Positions 36,881-46,321 of a stretch of 64,000 bases of DNA are shown here, in pieces. The DNA is from Neorhizobium vignae (lineage in GTDB: Bacteria > Pseudomonadota > Alphaproteobacteria > Rhizobiales > Rhizobiaceae). The position numbers and the translations under genes were made by a program. Under the pieces are notes generated by a model. The model made no database searches. It saw nothing but the letters and a program-made list of their open reading frames with translations, and was not told the DNA's origin. Location: contig NZ_JNNU01000005.1 in assembly GCF_000732195.1 (NCBI RefSeq), positions 124,001 to 188,000 of the forward strand, read 5' to 3'. Within the stretch, counting starts at the first letter, position 1. The number at the start of each line of letters is the position of its first letter.

Positions 36881-37283
36881 CAATAATACCCATCTGGTCC
36901 CGAGCAGCATCAAAGACGCCTACAGGGATATGGTTAAGAACGCGCAAAAAGTTAGCGCAGCCGCACGGGGCTTCGTCGTCATCGCAATGTGGTGAAAGCG
37001 CGAATTCTCGCCGGCCCGTTGCATCCAGCCGGTCCCATAGCAATATGGCCAATTCGTGTCAGGTACTTGCCCGTCACAAAGCCGTGTTGGCACGTGATTT
37101 TTTCAGGCGGCAAATACGCCACACCGCCAGACGGCAGGCGAACCCGAAACGGTCCGCGAGATGGTCGGCGGCGATCTGCCTTTTTATGGAAACCTGCCGA
37201 GCCCTCCGGACACTCTCCCTAAGCCGAAACGTAAAAGCCGTAAGCCTGGGGCAAGCGGATTGGCTAAAAATTATCCCTCATAA
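36881..37283. other. intergenic region upstream of ldtP
   Basis: About 400 nt with no recognisable gene; short frames in it have no domain and poor ribosome sites. It must hold the ldtP promoter on the minus strand and that of the small gene at 37284. I see no strong palindrome or terminator in it. LdtR sites may be here, but I cannot identify them by eye. Confidence 0.4.
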
Positions 37284-37520
37284 ATGAGGAATTTGAGAGT
37301 GAACTGGTACCCGATCGAAGCCCTTGAGCCTGGAAAGCTGGCCGTCCTGCATTTTCGCGATGAGACCGCGCCGCAATGCGTCGGCTATGTCGAACAGGAC
37401 GGCGTCTGCGGTTGGCCGGAAAAGGTGACGGGCCGCAGACCTGACGGCTGGCTCGACCTCTCCTCGATGTTCGCAGGCATGACGACGGAAATTCGCCGGG
37501 CCGCGGCGGCTACGTTATAG
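37284..37520 (+). CDS. 78-residue protein, unknown function
   Basis: A 78-residue soluble protein, MRNLRVNWYPIEALEPGKLA onward, with two cysteines (APQCVGYVEQDGVCGWPE). It may be a small beta-rich unit. The codons follow the high-GC third-position pattern of neighbouring genes, which supports coding. The ribosome site is weak; a GTG at 37302 behind gagag is an alternative start. No family is recognised. It lies between ldtP and ldtR on the opposite strand. Confidence 0.55.
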   Translation: MRNLRVNWYPIEALEPGKLAVLHFRDETAPQCVGYVEQDGVCGWPEKVTGRRPDGWLDLSSMFAGMTTEIRRAAAATL

Positions 37521-37642
37521 GCGAGCATTCCGGCACAAACGGACGTGTCGGAACGTATTTCCGACGCTGATGGCAGAATTCGTCTATCAACCCGGCCCCC
37601 ATACTGGTAGGCACCCCAAACATCACCCATTGGAGAGCTACC

Positions 37643-37879
37643 GTGACCCTGGACGAAAAATACCAAATTATTGTCAATGCTTTCCAGAACAACAAGTTTG
37701 GCGTCTCGCCGACCTCCACCCGCGGAGCCGTACAGAACTACTGTAAGAAGCACGGCCTCCAGGGCGAAGACTACACGGAGACCCTCGCCGCCGCGATGTC
37801 CGCCGGCTTGGTTGCGCAGATGGCGGACTCGGCCCTCACGATCAGGAACGCCGGCCGCGCTCTGCTGGCTCAGCGATAG
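37643..37879 (+). CDS. 78-residue protein, unknown function, GTG start
   Basis: A 78-residue helical protein, starting at a GTG codon at 37643 behind a ggagag ribosome site: MTLDEKYQIIVNAFQNNKFG then SPTSTRGAVQNYCKKHGLQG. One cysteine and no signal peptide or membrane span. No family is recognised. A strong terminator follows 40 nt later, which supports a real transcript. It may be co-transcribed with the small gene at 37284. Confidence 0.6.
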   Translation: MTLDEKYQIIVNAFQNNKFGVSPTSTRGAVQNYCKKHGLQGEDYTETLAAAMSAGLVAQMADSALTIRNAGRALLAQR

Positions 37880-37917
37880 GCCGTATCCGCCAGCGGCTCC
37901 GCAGCCCGCACGCAAAC

Positions 37918-37957
37918 AAGCGTAACGGCGCGTCTTCCGACGCCCCGTTACGCTTTT
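37918..37957 (+). terminator. intrinsic terminator
   Basis: AGCGTAACGGCGCGTC and GACGCCCCGTTACGCT form a 16-bp stem with one mismatch and a TTCC loop, followed by TTTT. It ends the small gene at 37643. Confidence 0.85.
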
Positions 37958-38010
37958 GCGTAGCACCGCATGACTGGAGGTAATGGAGTGTTTCGCAAGC
38001 CCTTTGTGGA

Positions 38011-38529
38011 TTAAAGGCGGTAAAGGATCTGGTCGTTCCAGAAGCGGTCGAGGCGCTGGAGCAGCTTGTTCATCTGAGAGAACTCGCCCTCGCCGATGCC
38101 GCCGACCTTTTCGATCGAGCCGATGTGGCGCTCGTAGAGCTTACCGACAGCCTCGGCGATCTCCTGGCCTTCCGGCGTCAGGCTGATGCGGACCGAGCGG
38201 CGGTCGATGCGCGAGCGCTGGTGGTTGATGAAGCCGAGATCGACCAGCTTCTTGACGTTGTAGGAGACGTTCGAGCCGAGATAATAACCGCGGGAGCGCA
38301 GTTCGCCGGCCGTCAGTTCCGAATTGCCGATGTTGAACAGCAGGAGAGCCTGGACGGCGTTGACGTCGTCGCGACCCTGGCGGTCGAACTCGTCCTTGAT
38401 CACATCGAGAAGGCGGCGGTGCAGGCGCTCGACCAGATGCAGCGATTCCATGTACAGGGCGCGAATGGTATCTTCATGCGGATCTGCTACTGCCGGTGCC
38501 GCCTGCGGCTTCAGTTTCGTGTTCATCAT
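38011..38529 (-). CDS. ldtR: MarR family regulator, LdtR type
   Basis: A 172-residue winged-helix regulator. LVERLHRRLLDVIKDEFDRQ and VNAVQALLLFNIGNSELTAG precede the recognition helix GSNVSYNVKKLVDLGFINHQ, and the wing carries RSRIDRRSVRISLTPEG. The close sequence type and the neighbouring L,D-transpeptidase match LdtR, which in Liberibacter and Sinorhizobium controls ldtP and osmotic or envelope stress tolerance. Two ATG codons stand in tandem; the first (38529) has the better distance to ggatgagg. It probably regulates ldtP about 1.1 kb away. Confidence 0.85.
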   Translation of the reverse strand: MMNTKLKPQAAPAVADPHEDTIRALYMESLHLVERLHRRLLDVIKDEFDRQGRDDVNAVQALLLFNIGNSELTAGELRSRGYYLGSNVSYNVKKLVDLGFINHQRSRIDRRSVRISLTPEGQEIAEAVGKLYERHIGSIEKVGGIGEGEFSQMNKLLQRLDRFWNDQILYRL

Positions 38530-38759
38530 GACTGCCTCATCCTGTTTTGTTTGGCGGTGTTTGTTTCTTCCCGCCTTGAGACAGACACTATCCAATACGC
38601 ATAAAATTCGACTTAAAACATAGGCTTAACAGGCGCTTAACGCGTTTCTTCGAATTCCGGCCCGGCCTCGCCAGCCCAGGATGCGGCCATTCAGATTTAA
38701 AACAAATCAATCACTTAGCGGCGAATTCCCAGTCAAATTCGGCCGTCAAAGCTTTAATT

Positions 38760-39197
38760 TCAAGGTGAATCGATCCTTACCCGCTCCGCCTTGCGGCGCG
38801 CCTCGACCCACAAAGAGAGCCGAAATACGACGTAAAGCGCGGCCACGAGGCCGTGCATGAGGGGAACGAGACGGTTGTGTCCGAATATCTCCGGCCAGAC
38901 GATATACATCGACACCTGCGAGATTGCGGCGATCGCCCAGAGTACCGGGCCCCAGGAGACGGTGAGCCAGAGGCCGAGCGAGGCAACGGGAAACAGCACG
39001 GCAAGCGAAGACGCCGCCACCTTCCAGGGAAGCGCCAGCAGATCGAAGCGGGCCATGCCCTTCAGCGAATAGCCGACCAGCATCGCCCAATATTGCAGGC
39101 CGAACCAGAAACAGGCGACCGCGACCAGCCTGAGGAAGACGACGTAGAGAATTTCGGTCAGCGTGCGCTTCGGCACCGTGAGTGAATCGGGTTCCAT
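38760..39197 (-). CDS. DUF6163-like membrane protein
   Basis: A 145-residue inner-membrane protein with about four helices: EILYVVFLRLVAVACFWFGL, AASSLAVLFPVASLGLWLTV, LWAIAAISQVSMYIVWPEIF and a last one near LMHGLVAALYVVFRLSLW. It matches my recollection of the rhizobial DUF6163 family. No function is known. It lies upstream of ldtR on the same strand, but a 230-nt gap argues against a close operon. Confidence 0.7.
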   Translation of the reverse strand: MEPDSLTVPKRTLTEILYVVFLRLVAVACFWFGLQYWAMLVGYSLKGMARFDLLALPWKVAASSLAVLFPVASLGLWLTVSWGPVLWAIAAISQVSMYIVWPEIFGHNRLVPLMHGLVAALYVVFRLSLWVEARRKAERVRIDSP

Positions 39198-39314
39198 GAA
39201 ACTACACTAGCCGCCGCGGTCGCCGACCGCCAGTACCAGCCCGCCGCCTGCACGATCGTTCAAGAGCTCTGCCGCTCCTCCTGATAGGGTTTGCCGCCAG
39301 TCAAAGGAGAAGAC

Positions 39315-39695
39315 ATGACCGATCGGAACTTTTCACATACGCCGATAAACCTCGCCGAGAAGCTCGCACGGATACCCGACCTCTGGCAGCAGCGTGTGGT
39401 CGCCGAAATGAACGACTACCAGTTCAAGCTCGTCCGCATCGAAGGCGATTTCATATGGCACGATCACCCGGAAACGGATGAAGCCTTCATCGTTATCGAA
39501 GGCCATTTGCGGATCGACTTCCGCGACGGCAGCGTTCACATCGGTCCAGGCGAAATGTTCGTGGTGCCGAAGGGCGTGCAGCACAAGCCGTTCGCCGAAA
39601 AGGAAGTGAAGATGATGGTCATCGAGCCGCGCGGCGTCTTGAACACCGGCAACGAGGGCGGCGAACGGACTGCTCAAAACGATCTTTGGATCTAG
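39315..39695 (+). CDS. cupin domain protein
   Basis: A 126-residue single-domain cupin (Cupin_2). The metal-binding motifs are present: FIWHDHPETDEAFIVIEGHL (His-x-His and Glu) and VVPKGVQHKPFAEKE (His). Such proteins bind iron, manganese or zinc and act as dioxygenases, isomerases or sensors; the substrate is unknown. The start is ATG 39315 behind ggagaag. It precedes hemB by 92 nt on the same strand. Confidence 0.85.
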   Translation: MTDRNFSHTPINLAEKLARIPDLWQQRVVAEMNDYQFKLVRIEGDFIWHDHPETDEAFIVIEGHLRIDFRDGSVHIGPGEMFVVPKGVQHKPFAEKEVKMMVIEPRGVLNTGNEGGERTAQNDLWI

Positions 39696-39787
39696 CCGCG
39701 CCTCGACTGCGGCGATCGTTCCCATTCGCAAACGGCGTGCTGCATGATAATGACGCGCGCACGGGAAGAGAAGCTGGAGACTTTGCC

Positions 39788-40801
39788 ATGGACAAGACGC
39801 ATTTGGTCGACGAGATCACCGGGCACCGCCGCATGCGGCGCAACCGCAAGGCCGACTGGACGCGCAGGCTGGTGCAGGAGAACCGGCTGACGGTGGACGA
39901 CCTGATCTGGCCGATCTTCATCGTTCCCGGCACCGGCATCGTCGATCCGATCGCCGCCATGCCCGGCGTAAACCGCATGAGCGTCGACAAGGCGGTCGAG
40001 GCGGTAAGGGAAGCGGCCGATCTCGGCATTCCGGCGATCGCCACCTTCCCCGATATCGAGATGGAACTGCGCGACGAGACCGGCTCCAACAGCCTGGTCG
40101 CCAACAACCTGATCAACCAGGCGACCGCCGCTTTCAAGAAAGCGGTGCCGAATATCGGCATCATCACCGACGTGGCGCTCGATCCGTTCACCAGCCACGG
40201 CCATGACGGGATTCTCCGGGACGGCGTGATCGTCAACGACGAGACGGTCGACCAGATCGTGCGCGCCGCCGTCATGCAGGCGGATGCCGGCGCCGACATC
40301 ATCGCGCCGTCGGAAATGATGGACGGCCGCATCGGTGCCATCCGCCGCGGCCTCGATGCCGCCGGCCATCAGGATGTCGGCATCATGTCCTATGCGACGA
40401 AATTCTCGTCCGGTTTCTACGGCCCCTATCGCGAGGCGATCAATACCAGCGGCCTGCTGAAGGGCGACAAGAACAGCTATTACATCTCGCCGGCCAACGG
40501 CACCGAAGCGGTGCGGGATGCGGCTCTCGACGTCGAGGAAGGCGCCGACATGCTGATGGTCAAGCCCGGCATCGCCTATCTCGACATCTGTTGGCGCATC
40601 AAGGAAGCGTTCGGCCTGCCCGTCTTCGCCTACCAGGTCTCCGGCGAGTACACGCAGATCAAGGCCGCCGCGATGAACGGCTGGATCGACGGCGAGCGGG
40701 TCATGATGGAGACGCTGCTCTGCTTCAAGCGCGCCGGCTGCGACGGCATTCTTTCGTATTTTGCGGTCGAAGCCGCGAAGAAACTGGCAAAAAACGGATG
40801 A
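39788..40801 (+). CDS. hemB: delta-aminolevulinic acid dehydratase (porphobilinogen synthase)
   Basis: A 337-residue TIM-barrel enzyme that condenses two aminolevulinates to porphobilinogen in heme synthesis. Markers are HRRMRRNRKADWTRRLVQEN, WPIFIVPGTG, the region TDVALDPFTSHGHDGI (aspartate-rich, magnesium-dependent form rather than the zinc cysteine triad), GADIIAPSEMMDGRIGAIR and the Schiff-base lysines in SYATKFSSGFYGPYR and MLMVKPGIAYLD. The start is ATG 39788. It begins the hemB-RDD-ate run. Confidence 0.97.
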   Translation: MDKTHLVDEITGHRRMRRNRKADWTRRLVQENRLTVDDLIWPIFIVPGTGIVDPIAAMPGVNRMSVDKAVEAVREAADLGIPAIATFPDIEMELRDETGSNSLVANNLINQATAAFKKAVPNIGIITDVALDPFTSHGHDGILRDGVIVNDETVDQIVRAAVMQADAGADIIAPSEMMDGRIGAIRRGLDAAGHQDVGIMSYATKFSSGFYGPYREAINTSGLLKGDKNSYYISPANGTEAVRDAALDVEEGADMLMVKPGIAYLDICWRIKEAFGLPVFAYQVSGEYTQIKAAAMNGWIDGERVMMETLLCFKRAGCDGILSYFAVEAAKKLAKNG

Positions 40802-40862
40802 GTCTTGTTGCCGCGGCGGTCTCTTCCCATATTATCGGGGAGAAACAGGAGATGTTGAAACG

Positions 40863-41321
40863 ATGAGCCTCGACCCGAACCCGACCTATGCCGCACCGGA
40901 CGACTGGCGCGCCTATAGCGGCGTTCTTTCACGCCGGGTGTTCGCCTTCATCATCGACTACGTGATCGTGCTGCTTTTGTGCATTCCGGCCGCGGTCGTG
41001 GTGTTCTTCCTCGGCATCATCACGCTCGGTCTGGGCTTCATGCTCTATCCGGCCCTGTTCGTAATCGTCGCCCTTCTCTATTTCGGGATGACGCTTGGCG
41101 GCTCGGCGCAGGCCTCGCCCGGCATGCGCGCCATGGGGCTCGCCATGGTGCGGCTCGATGGCCGGCGGATGGATTTCCTCACCGCCATGGCCCACACGGT
41201 GATCTTCTGGATCATCAATTCGGTGCTGACACCACTCATCCTGCTCGCGGGTCTGTTCATCGAGCGTTCGCGTCTCGTGCACGACCTGTTGCTCGGCACG
41301 GTCGTGGTGCGTACGTCGTAA
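40863..41321 (+). CDS. RDD family membrane protein
   Basis: A 152-residue protein with three to four helices and the RDD signature: SGVLSRRVFAFIIDYVIVLL (Arg and Asp), ASPGMRAMGLAMVRLDGRRM, and RSRLVHDLLLGTVVVR (the second Asp). Some RDD proteins are sodium/proton antiporters; most are unassigned. It stands between hemB and ate, a conserved order in Rhizobiales. The start at 40863 has gagatg-type spacing. Confidence 0.88.
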   Translation: MSLDPNPTYAAPDDWRAYSGVLSRRVFAFIIDYVIVLLLCIPAAVVVFFLGIITLGLGFMLYPALFVIVALLYFGMTLGGSAQASPGMRAMGLAMVRLDGRRMDFLTAMAHTVIFWIINSVLTPLILLAGLFIERSRLVHDLLLGTVVVRTS

Positions 41322-41448
41322 CGATTACGCTACTCGCCGAAAGTTTATGGCATTAGCAGGCTGCCTGTCGCAGCATATGGTTGACGTTTCGCTTTTATGC
41401 GCCATGGTATGACATTTACGATCCTGAAGACCGGACTGCCACGACGCA

Positions 41449-42210
41449 ATGAACACGCAGGCAACGCCCTCACCGCAGTTCTACCTGACGGCCCCGGCAG
41501 TTTGTCCCTATCTCCCGGGTGAAATGGAGCGAAAGGTCTTCACTCACCTGGTAGGCCCGCGCGCCGCCGAGATGAACGACCTACTGACCCAGGGCGGTTT
41601 CCGCCGTTCGCAGAACATAGCCTACCGGCCGGCCTGCGAATCCTGCCGCGCGTGCATTTCCGTGCGCATCCTCGCTCACGAATTCGAGCCCGTGCGCTCG
41701 ATGAAACGGGTTCTCGCCACCAACCGCGACGTGATCGCAACGGTCTATCCGGCGCAGCCCTCCACCGAACAGTTCTCGCTCTTCCGCCGCTATCTCGACG
41801 ACCGCCATCAGCGGGGCGGCATGTCTGACATGTCGGCGCTCGACTATGCGATCATGGTCGAGGACACGCATGTGAACACCCGAATCATCGAGTACCGCCG
41901 CCGCGAGCCGGGCTCCGGCATCAGTGTCGAGCCGAAGGGCGAACTGCTTGCCGTCGCGCTCACCGACATGATGAGCGACGGCCTGTCGATGGTCTATTCC
42001 TTCTTCAATCCGGAATATGAAAAGCGCTCGCTCGGGACCTTCATGATCCTCGACCACATTGCCCGCACCAGGTCGCTCGGCCTGCCGCATGTCTATCTCG
42101 GTTACTGGGTCAAGGGTTCGGCGAAGATGGGCTACAAGACCCGCTTCCAGCCCCAGGAACACCTGACCCCGCGCGGTTGGGAAATCTTCGATCCCGCCAC
42201 GGACATCTGA
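41449..42210 (+). CDS. bpt: aspartate/glutamate leucyltransferase (Bpt/Ate)
   Basis: A 253-residue aminoacyl-tRNA-protein transferase, which adds leucine (or arginine in some relatives) to N-terminal acidic residues to mark proteins for ClpAP degradation. [34 protein letters not shown] with its conserved cysteines, and [18 protein letters not shown] are diagnostic. The bacterial length and sequence fit Bpt rather than eukaryotic ATE1. The EamA gene follows 9 nt later, so these two are probably co-transcribed. Confidence 0.93.
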   Translation: MNTQATPSPQFYLTAPAVCPYLPGEMERKVFTHLVGPRAAEMNDLLTQGGFRRSQNIAYRPACESCRACISVRILAHEFEPVRSMKRVLATNRDVIATVYPAQPSTEQFSLFRRYLDDRHQRGGMSDMSALDYAIMVEDTHVNTRIIEYRRREPGSGISVEPKGELLAVALTDMMSDGLSMVYSFFNPEYEKRSLGTFMILDHIARTRSLGLPHVYLGYWVKGSAKMGYKTRFQPQEHLTPRGWEIFDPATDI

Positions 42211-42219
42211 AATCACCTC

Positions 42220-43110
42220 ATGAACGATCACAAAAAGGGCCTCGTGCTCACCGCCATCGGCGGCCTTGCGCTCTCCTTCGACGTGCCGCTCGTCCGTCTC
42301 GGGCATGGCGAGATGTGGTCGACGGTCGCGCTGCGCAGCACGGCTACCTTCGCCGCCGCCGTCATCCTGTGGCTGCTCGTCCGCCGCTTCAGATCGACCC
42401 GTCCGGCGCTGGTCCCCGGCAAGGCAGGTCTTGCCGCCGGGCTTTGCTACGGCATTTCGACGATCGCCTTTCTCGGCGCCGTCTTCAACACGGCGACGGC
42501 CAACGTCGTCTTCATCGTCGCCTTCACGCCCATGTATGCCGCCATTCTGGGCTGGCTGGTCCTGAAGGAACGTCCCTCGCCTTCGACGCTCGTCACAATG
42601 CTGGTGATGTTTTTCGGCGTCGGCCTGATCGTTTCGGGCGGGCTTGCCGGCGGCCATCTCCTCGGCGACATCCTGGCGGCAACGGCCTCGTTCCTGCTTG
42701 CACTGGCGATCACGTTCGGCCGGGTGGCGCGCATCGACATGGGTTTCGTGCCGCTGGTCGCCACCATCATTCCGGCAACGATCGGCCTTTCCTTCGTCGG
42801 CGCCTCTGCTCTTGCCGGCACGGGCGGCTTTGCGGTCGCAGAACCCGTCTGGGTGCTATTCGACGGCGCGATCATGATGCCGCTCGCCTTCTGGTGCCTG
42901 GCGACCGGCCCGAAATACCTCTCCGGCCCCGAAGTCGGCATGTTCTACCTGCTCGAAACCATTCTTGCACCGATCTGGGTCTGGCTGATCTTTGCCGAAA
43001 TCCCGTCCGCCCGCACTCTTCTCGGCGGCGCGATCCTGGTGCTGGCGCTGATCGGTTATTCCGCACGGCAGATGCGGCGGGTGGAGAGGATCCGGACCCG
43101 GGCGGCGTGA
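42220..43110 (+). CDS. EamA/DMT family transporter
   Basis: A 296-residue inner-membrane protein with ten helices in two EamA repeats; TATANVVFIVAFTPMYAAIL and GWLVLKERPSPSTLVTMLVM mark the end of the first, and GPEVGMFYLLETILAPIWVW with IPSARTLLGGAILVLAL the second. These proteins export metabolites such as amino acids; the substrate is not known. It directly follows the leucyltransferase gene. Confidence 0.88.
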   Translation: MNDHKKGLVLTAIGGLALSFDVPLVRLGHGEMWSTVALRSTATFAAAVILWLLVRRFRSTRPALVPGKAGLAAGLCYGISTIAFLGAVFNTATANVVFIVAFTPMYAAILGWLVLKERPSPSTLVTMLVMFFGVGLIVSGGLAGGHLLGDILAATASFLLALAITFGRVARIDMGFVPLVATIIPATIGLSFVGASALAGTGGFAVAEPVWVLFDGAIMMPLAFWCLATGPKYLSGPEVGMFYLLETILAPIWVWLIFAEIPSARTLLGGAILVLALIGYSARQMRRVERIRTRAA

Positions 43111-43137
43111 ATTGCAGCTATTCAAAAAGCAGCTTCC

Positions 43138-43160
43138 ATGTTATAACAACGTTGCAACAT
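43138..43160 (+). promoter_or_regulatory. candidate operator of the AbrB-Doc locus
   Basis: ATGTTATAAC-AAC-GTTGCAACAT: two 10-bp arms (8 of 10 complementary) separated by 3 nt, 12 nt before the antitoxin start. It fits an AbrB/MazE-type autoregulatory site. Confidence 0.45.
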
Positions 43161-43172
43161 CAGGATTGAGCT

Positions 43173-43394
43173 ATGAACGTCGCCATTCGTAAAATCGGCA
43201 ATTCCGAAGGAATCATCATCCCGAAGGAAATTCTGGACCGCATGGGCCTGAAGGCGGGAGATAGCGTCAATTTGGCTGAAGAAGCAGGACAGCTAGTTCT
43301 GAAGCCGATCGACGACGAATTTGCACGTCAGCTCGAACACGCTGAACGCTTCATGGATAAATATAAGGTCGCGCTTAAAAAGCTGGCTGAATAA
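43173..43394 (+). CDS. AbrB/MazE-type antitoxin
   Basis: A 73-residue protein with an N-terminal swapped-hairpin AbrB domain: MNVAIRKIGNSEGIIIPKEI then LDRMGLKAGDSVNL and QLVLKPIDD. The C-terminal 25 residues (HAERFMDKYKVALKKLAE) are helical and probably wrap the toxin. It should bind its own promoter as a dimer and neutralise the Doc-like protein. The stop codon overlaps the toxin start (TAATG), the usual antitoxin-first coupled arrangement. Confidence 0.9.
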   Translation: MNVAIRKIGNSEGIIIPKEILDRMGLKAGDSVNLAEEAGQLVLKPIDDEFARQLEHAERFMDKYKVALKKLAE

Positions 43395-43780
43395 TGCGTT
43401 TCAACTTCCTGTCGCGGCCCGTTGTCGAGCATCTGCACAAAAGACAGATCGAAAAATTCGGAGGCTCCTACGGTCTACGGGACCAAGGCACCCTGGAATC
43501 AGCTTTGATGCGGCCGCTCGACAAAGTCGCTTACGGCTGCAATGACTTAATTGAACTGGCCGCTGCATATCTCTTAGGCTTGGCCATGAACCACGCCTTC
43601 ATCGATGGCAATAAACGGATCGCCATCGTCGCCGCAGGCGTGTTCCTGATGGGCAACGGCTACTTCATCGAAACCGATGAAACCATTCTCTACAAATTCG
43701 TTCTCGCGGTCGCCGCCGGCGAGATCGACGAAGAAGGTGCGACGCGTTTCCTGCGCGATCACACCATTCCCCTTACCTGA
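43394..43780 (+). CDS. death-on-curing (Doc/Fic) family toxin
   Basis: A 128-residue Fic-fold protein. The catalytic motif HAFIDGNKRIA (residues 67-77) matches HxFx(D/N)GNKR of the chromosomal Doc-type toxins; YGLRDQGTLESALMRPLDKV is the usual N-terminal part. Phage P1 Doc phosphorylates and inactivates EF-Tu; whether this protein phosphorylates or AMPylates is not visible. It forms a toxin-antitoxin pair with the upstream AbrB-type gene and converges on parC with a 2-nt gap. Lower local GC than its neighbours suggests acquisition. Confidence 0.9.
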   Translation: MRFNFLSRPVVEHLHKRQIEKFGGSYGLRDQGTLESALMRPLDKVAYGCNDLIELAAAYLLGLAMNHAFIDGNKRIAIVAAGVFLMGNGYFIETDETILYKFVLAVAAGEIDEEGATRFLRDHTIPLT

Positions 43781-43782
43781 TC

Positions 43783-46065
43783 TCACCCAGCAAACTTCCC
43801 GCTTCGCGGAAAACCCTTCGGAACGGCGCGACCGGCGGTGGCGCGGTCGGCGATCCATTCCAGCAACTCGTCCTTGTTGCGGGTGAACGAGCGGCCGGCG
43901 CTGTCTTCCCAGGAAAGGCCGTCGGCCATGGTGAAGCAGCGGATGTCGGAAATGCCGCCATCCTTGTAGCGCTGCAGGCGCACGCCCTTGCCGCGGGTCA
44001 TTTCCGGCAACTGGGTCAGCGGAAAGACCAGCAGCTTGCGGTTCTCGCCGACGACCGCAACGTGATCGCCCGAGACCGGCACAACCAGCTTCGTCTCGTC
44101 CGGCATGGCGACATTCATGATCTGCTTGCCCTTGCGGGTATTGGCGATCATCTCGCTTTCGGCCACGACAAAACCGTTGCCCGCGGTCGATGCGACGATC
44201 AGCTTGCGCGATGGCTCATGGACGAAGGCGGTCAGGATGTCCTGGTCGTTCTCCATGTCGACGATGATGCGGATCGGCTCGCCATGGCCTCGGCCGCCCG
44301 GCAATTTGTCGGCGCCGAGCGTATAGACCTTGCCGCCGGTCGTGACGAGCAGCAGCTTGTCGGTCGTCTGTGCCGTAAACGCGATCTTCGGCCCGTCGCC
44401 TTCCTTGAAGGTGAGCGTCGAGGTATCCGAGATATGGCCCTTCAGCGCGCGGATCCAGCCCTTCTGGGAAACGACGACGGTGATCGGTTCCTTCTCGATC
44501 ATCGCCTGGTTGATCGCGTCGATATCGGCATCCGGTGCGTCGGCGAAGGTCGTAAGGCGCGCATAGGGCTTGCCGCGGCCCTTGGCAAAATTCTTGCGGA
44601 CGTCCTGGATCTCGTGCTCGATCACCCGCCACTGCTTGTCCTCGGAGGCGAGCAGCGATTCGATATCCGCCTTCTCCTTGGTGAGGTTCTCGTGCTCGGT
44701 ACGGATCTCGAACTCTTCGAGCTTGCGCAAGGCGCGCAGCCGCATGTTGAGGATCGCCTCGACCTGGATGTCGGAGAGCGACCAGCGCTCCATCATCACA
44801 GGCTTCGGCTCGTCCTCCTCGCGGATGATGCGGATCACCTCGTCGATATTGAGGTAGGCGATCAAGAGGCCGCCGAGGATTTCCAGCCGCCGGTCGATCG
44901 CGGCCAGCCGGAAGCGCGAGCGGCGCACCAGCACGTCGCGGCGATGCGCCAGCCATTCCAGCAGCACTTCGTTGAGCGCCATCACCTTGGGCACGCGGCC
45001 CATGGAGAGCACGTTCATGTTGAGCGGGAGGCGGGTTTCCAGCTCGGAAAGCTTGAACAGCGATTCCATCAGCAGGGTCGCATCGACCGTGCGGCTCTTC
45101 GGCACCAGCACGACGCGGACGTCTTCGGCCGATTCGTCGCGCACGTCTTCGAGAAGCGGCAGCTTGCGGGCGAGCAGCAGTTCGGCGATCTTCTCGATCA
45201 GGCGCGACTTCTGCACCTGGAACGGAATTTCGGTGACGACGATCTGATAACCGCCGCGGCCGAGATCCTCGATCACCCAGCGGGCGCGGACGCGAAAACC
45301 GCCGCGGCCGGTTTTGTAGGCCTCGACGGTCGATTCCCGGCTGTCGATGATGATGCCGCCGGTCGGCAGATCGGGGCCTTCGATGCCGCCCTTCGCGGGC
45401 TCGGCCGGATCCGCCATCAGGTCCTCGACGGTCGCCGCCGGGTTCTTGATCAGGTGCAGCGCCGCATCGCAGAGTTCGTGGACATTGTGCGGCGGGATCG
45501 ACGTCGCCATGCCGACCGCGATGCCCGACGTGCCGTTCGCCAGCAGGTTCGGGAAGGCGCCGGGCAAGACGACGGGTTCCGAATTCGATTCGTCGTAGGT
45601 GTCGCGGAAATCCACCGCGTCCTGGTCGATGCCTTCGAGCAGCAGTTCGGAAACCGCCGTCATCTTACTCTCGGTATAACGCATCGCGGCAGGACTATCG
45701 CCGTCGATATTGCCGAAATTGCCCTGGCCGTTGACGAGCGGATAACGCTGGGAGAAATCCTGCGCAAGGCGTGCCAGCGCATCGTAGATCGACTGGTCGC
45801 CGTGCGGATGGAAATTACCCATCACCTCGCCGACGATCTTTGCGCATTTGCGGAAGGCGGCGTTGGGGCGCAGGCCCATCTCGCTCATCGCGTAGACGAT
45901 GCGGCGGTGGACGGGTTTAAGGCCGTCGCGCACGTCCGGCAGCGCACGATGCATGATTGTGGAAAGCGCATAGGCGAGGTAACGCTCTTCGAGCGCTGCT
46001 TTCAGATCGACCGGCAGGATGTTGTCGCCGCCGTCGCCGGAAGGTGGTGTCAGATTTTTTCCCAT
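43783..46065 (-). CDS. parC: DNA topoisomerase IV subunit A
   Basis: A 760-residue type II topoisomerase subunit that unlinks daughter chromosomes with ParE. The DNA-cleaving tyrosine is Y130 in [12 protein letters not shown]. The quinolone region reads [15 protein letters not shown]; the residue after GD, serine in enterobacteria, is glutamine here, which I take to be usual for alphaproteobacterial ParC. The C-terminal beta-pinwheel has degenerate repeats ([20 protein letters not shown], then [17 protein letters not shown]) and lacks a full GyrA box, which supports ParC over GyrA. Confidence 0.93.
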   Translation of the reverse strand: MGKNLTPPSGDGGDNILPVDLKAALEERYLAYALSTIMHRALPDVRDGLKPVHRRIVYAMSEMGLRPNAAFRKCAKIVGEVMGNFHPHGDQSIYDALARLAQDFSQRYPLVNGQGNFGNIDGDSPAAMRYTESKMTAVSELLLEGIDQDAVDFRDTYDESNSEPVVLPGAFPNLLANGTSGIAVGMATSIPPHNVHELCDAALHLIKNPAATVEDLMADPAEPAKGGIEGPDLPTGGIIIDSRESTVEAYKTGRGGFRVRARWVIEDLGRGGYQIVVTEIPFQVQKSRLIEKIAELLLARKLPLLEDVRDESAEDVRVVLVPKSRTVDATLLMESLFKLSELETRLPLNMNVLSMGRVPKVMALNEVLLEWLAHRRDVLVRRSRFRLAAIDRRLEILGGLLIAYLNIDEVIRIIREEDEPKPVMMERWSLSDIQVEAILNMRLRALRKLEEFEIRTEHENLTKEKADIESLLASEDKQWRVIEHEIQDVRKNFAKGRGKPYARLTTFADAPDADIDAINQAMIEKEPITVVVSQKGWIRALKGHISDTSTLTFKEGDGPKIAFTAQTTDKLLLVTTGGKVYTLGADKLPGGRGHGEPIRIIVDMENDQDILTAFVHEPSRKLIVASTAGNGFVVAESEMIANTRKGKQIMNVAMPDETKLVVPVSGDHVAVVGENRKLLVFPLTQLPEMTRGKGVRLQRYKDGGISDIRCFTMADGLSWEDSAGRSFTRNKDELLEWIADRATAGRAVPKGFPRSGKFAG

Positions 46066-46321
46066 GGGCCTTGACTAGCGGAAAGCCTGATTCTCGGCAA
46101 GAAAGTAAGGGCGACAGCCTGTGGATGAAGGCTGTTCCCAAGCGGAAATCAGTGTTTGGTTTACCCTGAATCGTCAGCCGCAATTTTGACGAAAGGAATG
46201 TGGAACACAGCCATAAACCTTTTACCCGGCTTGCCTATAAGGTGCCGCGAACAAGCAGACCGAACTATAGACAAACCCTAAACGATCGCGGGCCGGACAT
46301 TGCCCGCCAGGAGGAACTTCG

